DNA of 64,000 nt, from contig NZ_CP116341.1 in NCBI RefSeq assembly GCF_033304595.1, forward strand, positions 539,001 to 603,000, in the 5' to 3' direction. This document shows, in pieces, positions 25,978-35,627 of the stretch. Source of the stretch: Sporosarcina jeotgali. GTDB taxonomy: Bacteria > Bacillota > Bacilli > Bacillales_A > Planococcaceae. Every line of letters starts with the position of its first letter. Position 1 is the stretch's first letter. The notes below the pieces were generated by a model. That model made no database searches. It was not told the origin of the DNA and saw only the letters and a list, made by a program, of their open reading frames with translations. A program made the position numbers and the translations under genes.

Positions 25978-27801
25978 GTGGGCAAGATACGCTTTTGTTT
26001 TACGTTCGTCGCTGCAGCCCTATTAATTACTGTCAGTCTGTTATCCGGAAATCTGGTTTTTGCTAATGCGGAGACACCGCCAGTGAACCCGGTTACTCTC
26101 CATGAAACAACGAGTGAACTTCTCGTACAATATGTCGATGTTCCAAGGTCGATTGCAACTGTTCCTTCGATACCTGCAGAAACGGAAGAAGTTACGGATA
26201 TTGCACCTTCCGTTCAGCTGTTGAGTTATGAAACGGCATCAGATATGAAAGAGGCGGCTCAGCAATTGGAGAAGCATCCGCTCGTGAAGCGGGTTGAACC
26301 GAATGTTGAGCGCACAGTGTCAGCGGTCGCAAATGACCCCTATTATCGCAACCAATGGTGGATTCCTCATGTGAAAGCACCAAGCCTTTGGAATCTTTCA
26401 AGTGAACAAATCCGACCTGCTGTTGTCGCAGTGATTGACTCTGGGATTGATCGTTCCATCCCGGACTTTAAAGGACGAATTGCTCCGGGGGGATATAATT
26501 TTGTGGAGAACACAAGCGATATCACTGATACCCACGGACATGGTACAAGTGTGTCAGGAGTTATTGCTTCAGTGTTGAATAATCAGTACGGCATCACTGG
26601 AATTAGCGGTCCTTTCGATGTCTCCATTTTGCCGCTTAAAACAATACGGGGAGACGGTACAGGAACCGTTTCTATGAATATCCAGGCAATTGACTATGCG
26701 ATTGAAAAACATGTCGATGTCATTAATATCAGCCAAGGCGGAATGACCCCGTCGCAAATCGAAAAAGATGCCATTCGCCGTGCTGCAGATGCAGGAATTC
26801 TCATTGTTGCATCCGCAGGAAACGACGCGGAAAAAGGAAATCCAATCATGTATCCGGCAGCGTACGATGAAGTGCTTTCTGTTGCGTCTGTAAACGAATC
26901 GAATAAGCACTCTGCATTTTCCACATATAACGAAGGAGTCGACTTGAGTGCCCCCGGTGAAAGAATTGCCACCAATCATCCGGGCGGAACGCTCATCTAT
27001 GCATCAGGCACATCATTTTCCGCGCCCATTGTAGCGGGTGCAGCAGCCATGATAAAGACGGAGCTGCCGAGCCTCAGCCCTGGACAAGTAACTGAGCTGT
27101 TAACAAGTTCGTCAACAGACTTAGGAACTCCAGGTAAAGATCCATACTATGGAGATGGAGTATTAAATTTGGAGCTGCTAGCAGCCGCAATGAATAAGAA
27201 AATACTAGAGACTAAAATTGTACATCCAACGAGTATTCAACTGGACAAAAGCACGCTTTCGTTAACAGTCGGGAATCCTGCCACTCGATCTGCTGCTGCA
27301 CTTAAAGCGACAGTCCTGCCGGAAAATGCCGCAAACCGTTCGGTCATTTGGAAATCTTCAAATTCAACTGTTGCGTTAGTCGATGAATCAGGAAATATCA
27401 CAGCGCGAAGTGAAGGGAAGGCCACCATTACAGCAACGACTGCTGATGGCGGGTTAAGTACTTCCGCAACTGTCACAGTGACAATGATTGCACCATTTAC
27501 CGGTGATTTCCCGGATATGACAATCGATGACGCCAAGATATTTTCCGTGAAGTTCAATACACTGCTCATAGCCAGTCGAAATTATGGAAATGATATTGCA
27601 GTTTCCCGAAACGCCGATGGAACAAATGTCGTAGGCGGAGTCAGCGTACAAGTAGACGAGGGAAATCCGCACATTCTTTATATAAAACCAATAGAACGCT
27701 GGGAAAAAGGAGTATTCTACCTTACTATCAAAAAAGGGCTGCCTGCGGATTCCGGAAAAACGTTAATCCGCAACACAAAATTGAAGTTTATTGTCAATTA
27801 A
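25978..27801 (+). CDS. Secreted subtilisin-like serine protease with C-terminal Ig-like domains
   Basis: 607 residues from GTG 25978 (GAAGGAAG upstream). A signal peptide (1-31) is followed by an inhibitor-like propeptide to about 110 and an S8 catalytic domain. The triad is Asp154 (VAVIDSGID), His188 (HGHGTSVSG) and Ser346 (GTSFSAPIVAG). Residues about 415-510 form a BIG2 bacterial Ig-like domain (IQLDKSTLSLTVG). The final 95 residues resemble an SbsA/Big_5-like domain (FSVKFNTLL, YLTIKKGLP). There is no LPXTG or SLH anchor. Monocistronic with its own terminator. Confidence 0.92.
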   Translation: MGKIRFCFTFVAAALLITVSLLSGNLVFANAETPPVNPVTLHETTSELLVQYVDVPRSIATVPSIPAETEEVTDIAPSVQLLSYETASDMKEAAQQLEKHPLVKRVEPNVERTVSAVANDPYYRNQWWIPHVKAPSLWNLSSEQIRPAVVAVIDSGIDRSIPDFKGRIAPGGYNFVENTSDITDTHGHGTSVSGVIASVLNNQYGITGISGPFDVSILPLKTIRGDGTGTVSMNIQAIDYAIEKHVDVINISQGGMTPSQIEKDAIRRAADAGILIVASAGNDAEKGNPIMYPAAYDEVLSVASVNESNKHSAFSTYNEGVDLSAPGERIATNHPGGTLIYASGTSFSAPIVAGAAAMIKTELPSLSPGQVTELLTSSSTDLGTPGKDPYYGDGVLNLELLAAAMNKKILETKIVHPTSIQLDKSTLSLTVGNPATRSAAALKATVLPENAANRSVIWKSSNSTVALVDESGNITARSEGKATITATTADGGLSTSATVTVTMIAPFTGDFPDMTIDDAKIFSVKFNTLLIASRNYGNDIAVSRNADGTNVVGGVSVQVDEGNPHILYIKPIERWEKGVFYLTIKKGLPADSGKTLIRNTKLKFIVN

Positions 27802-27821
27802 CAGCTCATTATGGTGACATC

Positions 27822-27853
27822 AACCGTGCGATATTCATTCGCGCGGTTTTTTA
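27822..27853 (+). terminator. Terminator of the subtilase gene
   Basis: ACCGTGCGA pairs with TCGCGCGGT and is followed by TTTTTT. Confidence 0.85.
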
Positions 27854-28164
27854 GTGAATAAAAGAAGTTATCAAAACATCACTTTTTTTATAATAGTATA
27901 GGAAGGATCTATTAGGAATTCCTTTAAAGGATAAAGTATCCTGAAAAAGGAAATGAATACGAATGCAATTGTTAGAAAATCTTTCATTTATACAAAACTG
28001 ATAAGGTCAAGGAAGTAAGCGATTACAAAATATAACTAACTGACAGAAAAGTCGAAAGGTATCGAAAAAACTATTTACATATAAAAAAATGGGTGATATA
28101 TTGGATACCTCGCAACGGACGTACTGCGAAATACTAGTTCAAACATATAAGGGGGATGAGCCGA
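27854..28164. other. Intergenic region before the membrane protein gene
   Basis: Strongly AT-rich with no credible ORF. TATAAT at 27889-27894 is a possible -10 without a good -35. The real gene start is marked by GGGGG nine bases before ATG 28165. Confidence 0.4.
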
Positions 28165-29340
28165 ATGCTTTCAAATCCACTAATAGCAACCGTGTTAATA
28201 CTATCTTTAATTGCCCTTGGCGAATGGCTCTCCATTATTTCAAGAGCAAGAGTTCCGATGCTGCTTACAGCAATGGTCGGATACTTGGTACTCTCTTGGA
28301 CTGGAGTATTCCCTGCAGACCTTCTGGAAGTCTCTCAATTTGCCGCACTTGGTGCCATCCTAATTGGTCCGGCAATTGTTCATATGGGAACTATGATTCC
28401 ATTTTCGCTCTTAAAGACGCAATACAAAGCTGTCATTATCGCCCTTGGCGGAGTCTTGTTTTCAGGGATTTTGATTTTACTGATCGTTCCATTGATTTTC
28501 GATTACCCTACAGCGGTAGCGGGGGTTGGACCGATCAGCGGCGGTATCATCGCTCTTCTCGTAACCACTGAAAAGTTGAAGGAAATCGGTTTAACATCCA
28601 TCGTTATTATTCCAGCTCTTGTAGTAGCATTCCAAGGCGTAGCGGGTATGCCGCTTGCGATGCACTTCATGAAAAAATATGCCGGCGTCATGCAGCGTCA
28701 AATTGACGACGGCTCATTTGTTTCCATGACAGGAAAATCTTTTGCTGAAGATGAAATTGAAGAAGCTGCACCTAAAAAGAAGAGTCCGCTCCGTTCAAGT
28801 GCAGTCCTGAAATTGTTCTTCGTCTTTGCAGGTGCAGGAATTGGAGTCACGCTAGGTACAGTCACACCCATACACTACACACTTTGGTGCTTAGTAATCG
28901 GGATCATCGGTCTGAAACTCGGTGTGTTCGAATCCAGTGAATTGGAACGGGCAAACTCATTTACAATTACTATGATCGGAATTATTTTCGTCGTCATCGG
29001 TTCGATGGCTGGCGTATCACCAGGTCAGGTGCTGGAAAATCTGCCTGCCATTCTTACAATCCTTGTGATTGGGACAATCGGAATTTCAGTTGGCGGCTAT
29101 CTTACCGCGAAACTTGTTAAATGGAACCCGTACAAAGGAATGCCGGTTGCATTAACTGCGTTGTTCGGCTTCCCAGGCGACTATATTCTTTGCGAAGAGG
29201 TCAGCCGGAGCTGTGCACGAAACGAGAAAGAAGAAAAAATGATTTTCAATGAATTGCTTGCACCGATGATTATCGGTGGATTTACAACAGTAACCGTTGC
29301 ATCCGTAGTCATCGCAGGTATTTTGATCAACACACTATAA
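28165..29340 (+). CDS. Polytopic membrane protein, putative transporter
   Basis: 391 residues with about ten to eleven hydrophobic helices and a hydrophilic loop near 200-220 (DEIEEAAPKKKSPLRSS). The two GPxSGG-like/glycine-rich stretches, GPAIVHMGTMIPF and AGVGPISGGIIALLVTT, suggest a secondary transporter, but I cannot name the family with certainty (a DUF3100-type assignment is possible). It is 15 bases upstream of an amidohydrolase gene and close to the abg operon, so a peptide-like or acyl-amino-acid substrate is plausible. Confidence 0.7.
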   Translation: MLSNPLIATVLILSLIALGEWLSIISRARVPMLLTAMVGYLVLSWTGVFPADLLEVSQFAALGAILIGPAIVHMGTMIPFSLLKTQYKAVIIALGGVLFSGILILLIVPLIFDYPTAVAGVGPISGGIIALLVTTEKLKEIGLTSIVIIPALVVAFQGVAGMPLAMHFMKKYAGVMQRQIDDGSFVSMTGKSFAEDEIEEAAPKKKSPLRSSAVLKLFFVFAGAGIGVTLGTVTPIHYTLWCLVIGIIGLKLGVFESSELERANSFTITMIGIIFVVIGSMAGVSPGQVLENLPAILTILVIGTIGISVGGYLTAKLVKWNPYKGMPVALTALFGFPGDYILCEEVSRSCARNEKEEKMIFNELLAPMIIGGFTTVTVASVVIAGILINTL

Positions 29341-29355
29341 ACTGGAGGGTTTTTC

Positions 29356-30597
29356 ATGACACACACAATTATTAAAAACGGACTGCTAATCGATGGAACA
29401 GGTGCAGAACCGAAAGAAGGTCACATCGTAGTCGTAAAGGATAATAGAATTGAGTATGCAGGAGAAGAGTCAGGCTATACAGCAACTGGCAATGAAACCA
29501 CAATCGATGCACAAGGCGGAACGATTACACCGGGATTCATCGACACACACGTTCATATAATGTTTGAATACTCACCAGTGTCACAGCGTCTGGCTACTCC
29601 GTTTTCGTACATGTATTATCAAGTTCAAGAATATATGAAAACAACGCTAAATGCGGGAGTTACCTCAGTTCGCGATGCGCTTGGTACGGATTTGGGGGTA
29701 AAAAAAGCTGTAGAAGACGGTTTGGTTTCCGGACCGCGCATGCAGCTGAGCATTAACGCGTTAACGACTACGGGCGGACACGGTGACGGTTACACAGTTT
29801 CAGGGAATACGTTGGATTTAATGCATTCAGACTATCCTGGGATGCCAAACGGGATGTGTGACGGCGTTGAGGAAGTTCGCAAAAAGACACGTGAAATGCT
29901 GCGCGCTGGCGCTGAAGTCATTAAAGTCCACGCAACTGGCGGTGTATTGAGTGCAACGGATCACCCTGAATTCACTCAGTTTTCATTGGAAGAACTGAAA
30001 GTGATTGTAGAAGAAGGGAAGTTCCGCAAAAACACACGTGTTATGGCCCATGCACAAGGTGCAGAAGGGATTAAGAATGCAGTCCGTGCAGGCATTCATT
30101 CAATTGAACACGGAATCTTCATTGACGATGAAGCGATTGAACTTATGGTCGAGAATGGGACATTCCTAGTACCCACGTTGCTCGCTCCTGTCGCAGTTCT
30201 CGAAACGGCAGATGAAACAGGAATGCCGGCAAGTGCTGTTGAAAAATCCAAAGAAGTGATTGATATCCACGTTGCCAGCTTCACGAAAGCATACAAAGCA
30301 GGCGTGAAAATCGCAATGGGTACAGATGCCGGCGTATTCAAACACGGCACGAACTTGCGTGAACTTGAACTGATGTGCAACGCAGGAATGACGCCGATGG
30401 ATGCGATCGTCGCTTCTACAAAAACTGCGGCAGAATGTCTCGGCTGGGAAGAAAATGTAGGGACCATTGAAGCCGGCAAATTTGCAGACATTCTGGTGAT
30501 TAAAGGCAACCCGCTGGAAGACATTAAGTCTCTATCGAATCATGATACGATTCAAGTTGTTATGAAAGACGGCAAGATTGAAAAAGACATTCGATAA
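29356..30597 (+). CDS. Amidohydrolase (COG1228-type, TIM barrel)
   Basis: 413 residues. Composite beta domain plus metal-dependent TIM barrel. Metal ligands are seen as HVH in TPGFIDTHVH, the probable carbamylated Lys in EVIKVHATGG, His in MAHAQG, His in SIEHGI, and Asp in MGTDAGV. The group includes imidazolonepropionase-like and Zn-dependent Xaa-Pro dipeptidases. ATG 29356 follows GGAGGG. It forms an operon with the preceding membrane protein; the pair probably imports and hydrolyses one amide substrate. Confidence 0.85.
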   Translation: MTHTIIKNGLLIDGTGAEPKEGHIVVVKDNRIEYAGEESGYTATGNETTIDAQGGTITPGFIDTHVHIMFEYSPVSQRLATPFSYMYYQVQEYMKTTLNAGVTSVRDALGTDLGVKKAVEDGLVSGPRMQLSINALTTTGGHGDGYTVSGNTLDLMHSDYPGMPNGMCDGVEEVRKKTREMLRAGAEVIKVHATGGVLSATDHPEFTQFSLEELKVIVEEGKFRKNTRVMAHAQGAEGIKNAVRAGIHSIEHGIFIDDEAIELMVENGTFLVPTLLAPVAVLETADETGMPASAVEKSKEVIDIHVASFTKAYKAGVKIAMGTDAGVFKHGTNLRELELMCNAGMTPMDAIVASTKTAAECLGWEENVGTIEAGKFADILVIKGNPLEDIKSLSNHDTIQVVMKDGKIEKDIR

Positions 30598-30601
30598 TTT
30601 G

Positions 30602-30638
30602 ATTTCCTCCATATATATTCATATGGAGGAAATTTTTT
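30602..30638 (+). terminator. Terminator of the membrane protein-amidohydrolase operon
   Basis: The perfect inverted repeat ATTTCCTCCATAT/ATATGGAGGAAAT is followed by TTTTTT. Confidence 0.92.
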
Positions 30639-30702
30639 ATCCAGTCTTAAACCAATTAGTTAGCTCTAAATACCTTTCTTAAAACAAATATCCTGTCGAG
30701 TA

Positions 30703-30731
30703 TTGACGAAACACTAAATACTAATTACGAT
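30703..30731 (+). promoter_or_regulatory. Promoter of the abg-like operon
   Basis: TTGACG (30703-30708), 17 bp, TACGAT (30726-30731), about 45 bases upstream of the GTG start. Confidence 0.6.
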
Positions 30732-30778
30732 GAAGTCAGTAAATTAGTTGTATTCAATATATTAAGGGGGAAAAGCTA

Positions 30779-32212
30779 GTGAGTTTGCAAGCATTCACGA
30801 AACAATATATCGAGAAACACGCAGCCTATTTCGAGGAAATCAGTGAATACATCTTCAATCATCCGGAAACACGATTCGAAGAATATGAATCTGCCAAGTA
30901 TTTATCCGACAAATGTGAAGAGCAAGGCTTTCATGTAGAGCGCGGCGTGGGTGGAATTGAAACCGCATTCACAGCAACTTTTGGTGAGGGGCATCCTGTC
31001 ATTGGATTCTTGGGGGAATTCGATGCATTGCCGGAATTGAGCCAAGAGCCAAATAAAACGGAAGAACAGCGCTGGGAGCGGCATATTGGGCATGGCTGCG
31101 GTCATAACCTGCTTGGAACCGGTGCTTTCGCAGCGGCCTGTGCGGCAAAAGCGTACTTAGAAGAACACAAGTTATCGGGTACCGTGAAATTCTTCGGATG
31201 CCCGGGTGAAGAGGGGGGATCGGGTAAAACGTTCATGGCACGTGAAGGCGTATTTGATGGAACGGATCTCGCGCTTACATGGCACCCGTCACCCTCAAAC
31301 AGCATCATGAGCTTAAGCACCCTCGCAAACATTCAAGTGTTCTACAGGTTCAAAGGCGTTCCATCGCACGCAGCCAACTCACCCCATTTAGGACGCAGTG
31401 CGCTCGATGCGTTGGAACTCATGAACACAGGCATTCAATATTTACGCGAGCATATGCCGGATCAGGCACGAATTCACTATGCCATCACTAACACAGGCGG
31501 ATTTGCCCCGAACGTCGTTCAAGCGAATGCGGAAGTCCTGTATTTGATTCGCGATGTCGATACCGAAAGCGTGATGGATCTGTTTGAACGCGTGAACAAA
31601 GTAGCTCAAGGCGCTGCTCTTATGACTGAAACAACGATGACGTACGAAGTGGATAAAGCATGTTCAAATTACATTCCGAACCGTGCACTCGAAAGTCTTC
31701 TGTATGAAAGTTTAACGGAAATCGGCATCGAGCCGCCGACTGAAGAAGAGAAAGAATATGCAAAAGGAATCTTTGAATCACTCTCTAAAGGCGAACAGAA
31801 AGATTACCTGGGTGTGATGAAAGGGTTCGGCTACGCAGGAGACGGTTCTGAATTCAAAGGGAAATTTGTTGCTGATTGCATCTCACCTTACGAAATTCCG
31901 ACTGAAATCTTGACAGCTTCGACAGACGTATCCGATGTCAGCTGGATCTTGCCGACTGCCCAGTTATCGACTTCTACGTCCGCACTTGGCACACCGCTGC
32001 ATACGTGGCAGATGACAAGCCAAGGGCTATCAACAAATGCACACAAAGGGATGCTGCGCGCGGGAGCATCGATGGCACTCACAGCATTAAAGATTTTTGA
32101 AAACACAGACTTGCTTGCGCCGATTCGTGATGAATATATCGAGTTTGCTATAGAAAACCCATACACATGTCCGATACCTGACGGCGTAACGCCTTCACCG
32201 CTCGGAAGTTAA
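30779..32212 (+). CDS. abgB: M20 amidohydrolase, AbgB-like (p-aminobenzoyl-glutamate hydrolase subunit B type)
   Basis: 477 residues from GTG 30779 after AAGGGGG. M20D-type dinuclear zinc hydrolase: HGCGHNLLGTGA, GCPGEEGGSGK and the lid-domain GVPSHAANSPHLGRSALDALE match AbgB-type enzymes, which with AbgA cleave p-aminobenzoyl-glutamate to p-aminobenzoate and glutamate. First gene of an abgB-abgT-abgA-ordered operon, which strengthens the assignment. The symbol is by family and context. Confidence 0.82.
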   Translation: MSLQAFTKQYIEKHAAYFEEISEYIFNHPETRFEEYESAKYLSDKCEEQGFHVERGVGGIETAFTATFGEGHPVIGFLGEFDALPELSQEPNKTEEQRWERHIGHGCGHNLLGTGAFAAACAAKAYLEEHKLSGTVKFFGCPGEEGGSGKTFMAREGVFDGTDLALTWHPSPSNSIMSLSTLANIQVFYRFKGVPSHAANSPHLGRSALDALELMNTGIQYLREHMPDQARIHYAITNTGGFAPNVVQANAEVLYLIRDVDTESVMDLFERVNKVAQGAALMTETTMTYEVDKACSNYIPNRALESLLYESLTEIGIEPPTEEEKEYAKGIFESLSKGEQKDYLGVMKGFGYAGDGSEFKGKFVADCISPYEIPTEILTASTDVSDVSWILPTAQLSTSTSALGTPLHTWQMTSQGLSTNAHKGMLRAGASMALTALKIFENTDLLAPIRDEYIEFAIENPYTCPIPDGVTPSPLGS

Positions 32213-32234
32213 AAAAAGAATAGGGGGAATGGGA

Positions 32235-33752
32235 ATGGAAACAGCAAAGAAGGGGTTTTTTAACAAAGCATTGAACGGCATCGAACGGGTGGGGAACCGG
32301 TTGCCGGATCCGTTCATTCTATTCGTAGGCATGGCTGTAGCTGTCATGATTGCATCGTTCATCTTCAGCATGTTTGACGCATCGGTGAAGCACCCGGGTA
32401 CTGGCGAAACATTGCCAATCAACAACTTGCTGTCAGGTGAAGGACTAAAGTACATCCTTGAAACGATGATTACGAACTTTACAGGCTTTGCACCACTCGG
32501 TATCGTGCTTGCAATGATGCTCGGTATTGGATTGACTGAAAAAGTTGGCTTGTTCGATTATGCCATTAAGAAATCGATTATGAAATCACCGCCTTGGCTG
32601 CTCACTTATGCAGTTGCATTTGTCGGTATCATGGGGAATATCGCTTCCGATGCTGCGATGCTTCTCGTTCCGCCGCTTGCAGCAATGATATTCTATAAAG
32701 TAGGACGTCATCCGCTCGCGGGTCTAGCAGTCGGTTATGCTTCAGCAGGTGCAGGATTTACCGCTAACCTTTTCATCGTAGGAACGGACGCATTGCTCTC
32801 TGGTATTTCAACAGAAGCTGCGAAGATTGTAGATGATTCAATTATCGTTACGCCAGTGGATAACTGGTATTTCAATATTGTTTCGGTATTCATGCTTACT
32901 TTACTTGCCGGATTTATCACATCAAAATTCATCGAACCGCGTCTAGGGAAATACAAAGGCGATGCTGTTGAATTGGAAGTGGAAGAAGAAGATCCCCGTT
33001 CAGGAAAAGCATTGCGCAACGCAGTGATTGCAGGACTATTATATGTTGCACTTCTAGCGGTCGGAATCTTTTGGCCAGACAGTCCTCTCCGCGGTGAAGG
33101 CGGTACCATTATTCCGTCGCCGTTCATCTCAGGGATCGTCCCAATTATTCTATTCCTATTTTTAGTAGTAGGGATCACGTTCGGTATTTCAGTCGGGAAG
33201 ATTAAGAGCGGTAAAGATATCGCAGGCTACATGGCAGAATCGATGAAAGACATGTCTGGTTATATCGTTCTGATCTTCGCGATTTCCCAGTTCATAGCGT
33301 ACTTCAGCTGGTCGAATATTGGGACTTGGATTGCCGTAAACGGCGCAATGTTCTTAGAATCTATCAACTTCACAGGAATCGGTCTTATTATTGGATACAT
33401 CATTTTTACAGCAATGATGAACTTCCTGATTACATCGGGATCCGCAAAGTGGGCATTGGAAGCACCGATTTTCGTGCCGCTCTTCATGCAGCTCGGGTAT
33501 CACCCGGCATTCACTCAAGTTGCATATCGTGTTGCGGATTCATCCACAAACATTGTAACGCCGCTCTTGCCGTACATGGTTGTCGTACTGACCTTCATGC
33601 AGAAGTATGATAAAAAAGCTGGAATTGGAACGCTCATTTCACTCATGCTGCCGTTCTCAATTTGTTTCTTAATTGCTTGGATTCTGCTCATTCTCGTATT
33701 CTTCTATGCAGGAATTCCATTCGGACCAGGAATCTCACCATTTTTGAACTAA
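32235..33752 (+). CDS. abgT: AbgT-family transporter
   Basis: 505 residues, about 11-13 membrane helices with reentrant hairpins. The AbgT family pattern is clear: an N-terminal FFNKALNGIERVGNRLPDP, then NIASDAAMLLVPPLAAMIFY, the SAGAGFTANLF loop and the late ADSSTNIVTPLLPY segment. The family imports p-aminobenzoyl-glutamate or exports sulfonamides. ATG 32235 is better spaced from GGGGG than ATG 32229. It lies between the two hydrolase genes. Confidence 0.92.
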   Translation: METAKKGFFNKALNGIERVGNRLPDPFILFVGMAVAVMIASFIFSMFDASVKHPGTGETLPINNLLSGEGLKYILETMITNFTGFAPLGIVLAMMLGIGLTEKVGLFDYAIKKSIMKSPPWLLTYAVAFVGIMGNIASDAAMLLVPPLAAMIFYKVGRHPLAGLAVGYASAGAGFTANLFIVGTDALLSGISTEAAKIVDDSIIVTPVDNWYFNIVSVFMLTLLAGFITSKFIEPRLGKYKGDAVELEVEEEDPRSGKALRNAVIAGLLYVALLAVGIFWPDSPLRGEGGTIIPSPFISGIVPIILFLFLVVGITFGISVGKIKSGKDIAGYMAESMKDMSGYIVLIFAISQFIAYFSWSNIGTWIAVNGAMFLESINFTGIGLIIGYIIFTAMMNFLITSGSAKWALEAPIFVPLFMQLGYHPAFTQVAYRVADSSTNIVTPLLPYMVVVLTFMQKYDKKAGIGTLISLMLPFSICFLIAWILLILVFFYAGIPFGPGISPFLN

Positions 33753-33770
33753 CCGTTAGGGGGAAACAAG

Positions 33771-35057
33771 ATGGTTTACAAGCTTGAAGAAAAACTGACG
33801 GAATGGCGACGCGATTTGCATCGCCATCCGGAACAGGGATTTTTGGAAATGCGCACGGCTTCAATCGTAGCTGCGGAAGTTACGCGGCTTGGCTTTAATG
33901 TACGGCTGGGTAAAGATGTTATGGCAGAGGATGAAATCTTAGGGAAGCCGTCAGATGAACAAGTTGCAGCGCACGCAGAGTGGGCGCGGGAACACGGGGC
34001 TATTGAAGAATTCATGCCATATTTTGAGGAAGGCTTTACAGCGGTGGTTGCAGAGTGGGATACAGGCAGACCTGGTCCCGTCACTGTGTTCCGCGTTGAC
34101 ATGGATGCGCTGCCGATTTTCGAATCATCGGATGAAGCGCATGTCCCCGGACAACTTGATTTCCGCTCAATCGCGGAAGGCTCCATGCACGCCTGTGGAC
34201 ATGATGCGCATACTTCGATTGGACTTGGGCTCGCGACAATGGTGGCAGAAGATCCGGAGGCGTTCAATGGAACAATCCGAATTCTGTTCCAGCCAGCTGA
34301 AGAAGGGGCGCGCGGAGCCAAATCGATGACCGAAGCAGGAGTTGTCGATGATGCGGATTTCTTCATAGGCATCCACATTGGCACAGGCGTTCCTCACAGT
34401 GAGTTCGTGTCTGCAGCGAATGGCTTCATGGCATCCACGAAAATGGATGTTACGTTCAGCGGCCGCGCTTCTCATGCGGGTGCCCAGCCGGAAGAAGGAA
34501 GGAACGCCTTGCTCGCAGCTGCCAGTGCTGCCTTGAACTTGCATGCAATTTCACGTCACTCTGGAGGAACGTCTCGCGTGAACGTTGGCGAACTTCACGG
34601 CGGGGGAGGACGTAATGTCATCGCAGATACAGCTGTTATGAAACTTGAAACGCGCGGCGAAACGTCTGAAGTAAATGATTTCATCCGCAGTCAAGCCGAG
34701 AACGTATTGCGCGGAGCAGCGGTCATGTACGACGTCGAGTGTTCAATCGACATTGTCGGCGAAGCGATCAGCTGCAGGTGCTCTGAAGGGTTAGCTGCCA
34801 TGGTGGGCGCAGTTGCAAACGAGACGATGGGGATTACAAAAGTCCATCATGCAGACAATGCGTCTGCCGGATCCGAAGACGCGACATACTTCATGGAACG
34901 CGTGAAAGAAAAAGGCGGTCGGGCAACGTACTGTATTTTCGGCACGGAGCTTGCAGCAGGTCATCATAATGAACGATTTGACATTAAGGAAGAGACTTTG
35001 CCAGTAGCGGTCGATGTATTATATGGGACTGTACTTGCATTGAATGGAAGAGAATAG
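33771..35057 (+). CDS. abgA: M20 amidohydrolase, AbgA-like
   Basis: 428 residues, M20D peptidase fold. Metal-binding motifs are HACGHDAHT, FQPAEEGARGAKSM and a distal GHHNERFD; the dimerisation lid is seen as GRASHAGAQPEEGRNAL. The inserted acidic segment near residues 45-75 is typical of AbgA relative to simpler M20 aminoacylases. AGGGGG lies seven bases before ATG 33771. Likely partner of AbgB; the operon ends at a strong terminator. Confidence 0.84.
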   Translation: MVYKLEEKLTEWRRDLHRHPEQGFLEMRTASIVAAEVTRLGFNVRLGKDVMAEDEILGKPSDEQVAAHAEWAREHGAIEEFMPYFEEGFTAVVAEWDTGRPGPVTVFRVDMDALPIFESSDEAHVPGQLDFRSIAEGSMHACGHDAHTSIGLGLATMVAEDPEAFNGTIRILFQPAEEGARGAKSMTEAGVVDDADFFIGIHIGTGVPHSEFVSAANGFMASTKMDVTFSGRASHAGAQPEEGRNALLAAASAALNLHAISRHSGGTSRVNVGELHGGGGRNVIADTAVMKLETRGETSEVNDFIRSQAENVLRGAAVMYDVECSIDIVGEAISCRCSEGLAAMVGAVANETMGITKVHHADNASAGSEDATYFMERVKEKGGRATYCIFGTELAAGHHNERFDIKEETLPVAVDVLYGTVLALNGRE

Positions 35058-35068
35058 AATGAGTGAAT

Positions 35069-35113
35069 CCCCGGTTGGGCCGTTTTTGAAAACGGTCAGG
35101 CCGGGGGTTTTTT
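35069..35113 (+). terminator. Terminator of the abg-like operon
   Basis: A long hairpin with outer CCCCGG/CCGGGG and inner CCGTTTT/AAAACGG arms, followed by a T7 tract. Confidence 0.92.
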
Positions 35114-35140
35114 ATGCGGAGATGTGGCGTTCTGGGAATT

Positions 35141-35491
35141 AATCCCTTAAAGCAGTTGAATTGTGTCCCGTTATCGAGAAACTTCGCTAAGTGTCGGAGA
35201 AATCACACTGTGTGATGGAGAAACACTGTCATGTGTCGAAGAAATCTCTCGGCAAGATGGACAAAGCACTCGAGGTGTCGGACAACGTGAACCAACCTCA
35301 CCCAGCGAGTTAGCCCCTTCCTGAAACAAGCGAAGCGCTGCCAATTAATCCCTTAAAGCAGTTGAATTGTGTGCCGTTATCGAGAAACTTCGCCAGGTGT
35401 CGGAGAAATGGTCAGGGATGATTGAGAAATTGACATGAATGTCAGAGAAAGCTCCAGGGGTGTCGGACAATGACCCGCAACTGTCGGAGAA
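35141..35491 (-). repeat. Two ordered type-A 21-bp repeat modules
   Basis: Read on the minus strand, first units start at 35491 and 35285, again exactly 206 bp apart. Each has five 21-bp units and then the terminal TTCTCGATAACGG-CACAATT unit and GGGATTAATT tail. Orientation is opposite to the flanking plus-strand genes (abgA and mgtC). Confidence 0.9.
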
Positions 35492-35572
35492 CTCAAATGA
35501 AGTCACCTCAGCGAGATAGACCTTCAATAAAATTTCCACAATACATGTACTTTCTAGCATGTTGTGGCATTC

Positions 35573-35590
35573 TTCGAGTACACTGAAAAT
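35573..35590 (+). promoter_or_regulatory. Second copy of the TCGAGTACACTGAAAATA motif
   Basis: Identical 18-base string to the one at 4365, here about 40 bases upstream of the MgtC start, again followed within about 12 bases by an ATATAC -10-like sequence. Confidence 0.4.
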
Positions 35591-35627
35591 ACACTTAAAT
35601 ATACAATCCGTTCAGGAGGTGGGGCAG

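Noticed and set aside
28089..28571. Plus-strand 160-codon ORF overlapping the membrane protein gene
   Set aside because: Out-of-frame shadow; the membrane protein frame has a good ribosome site and continuous hydrophobic helices.
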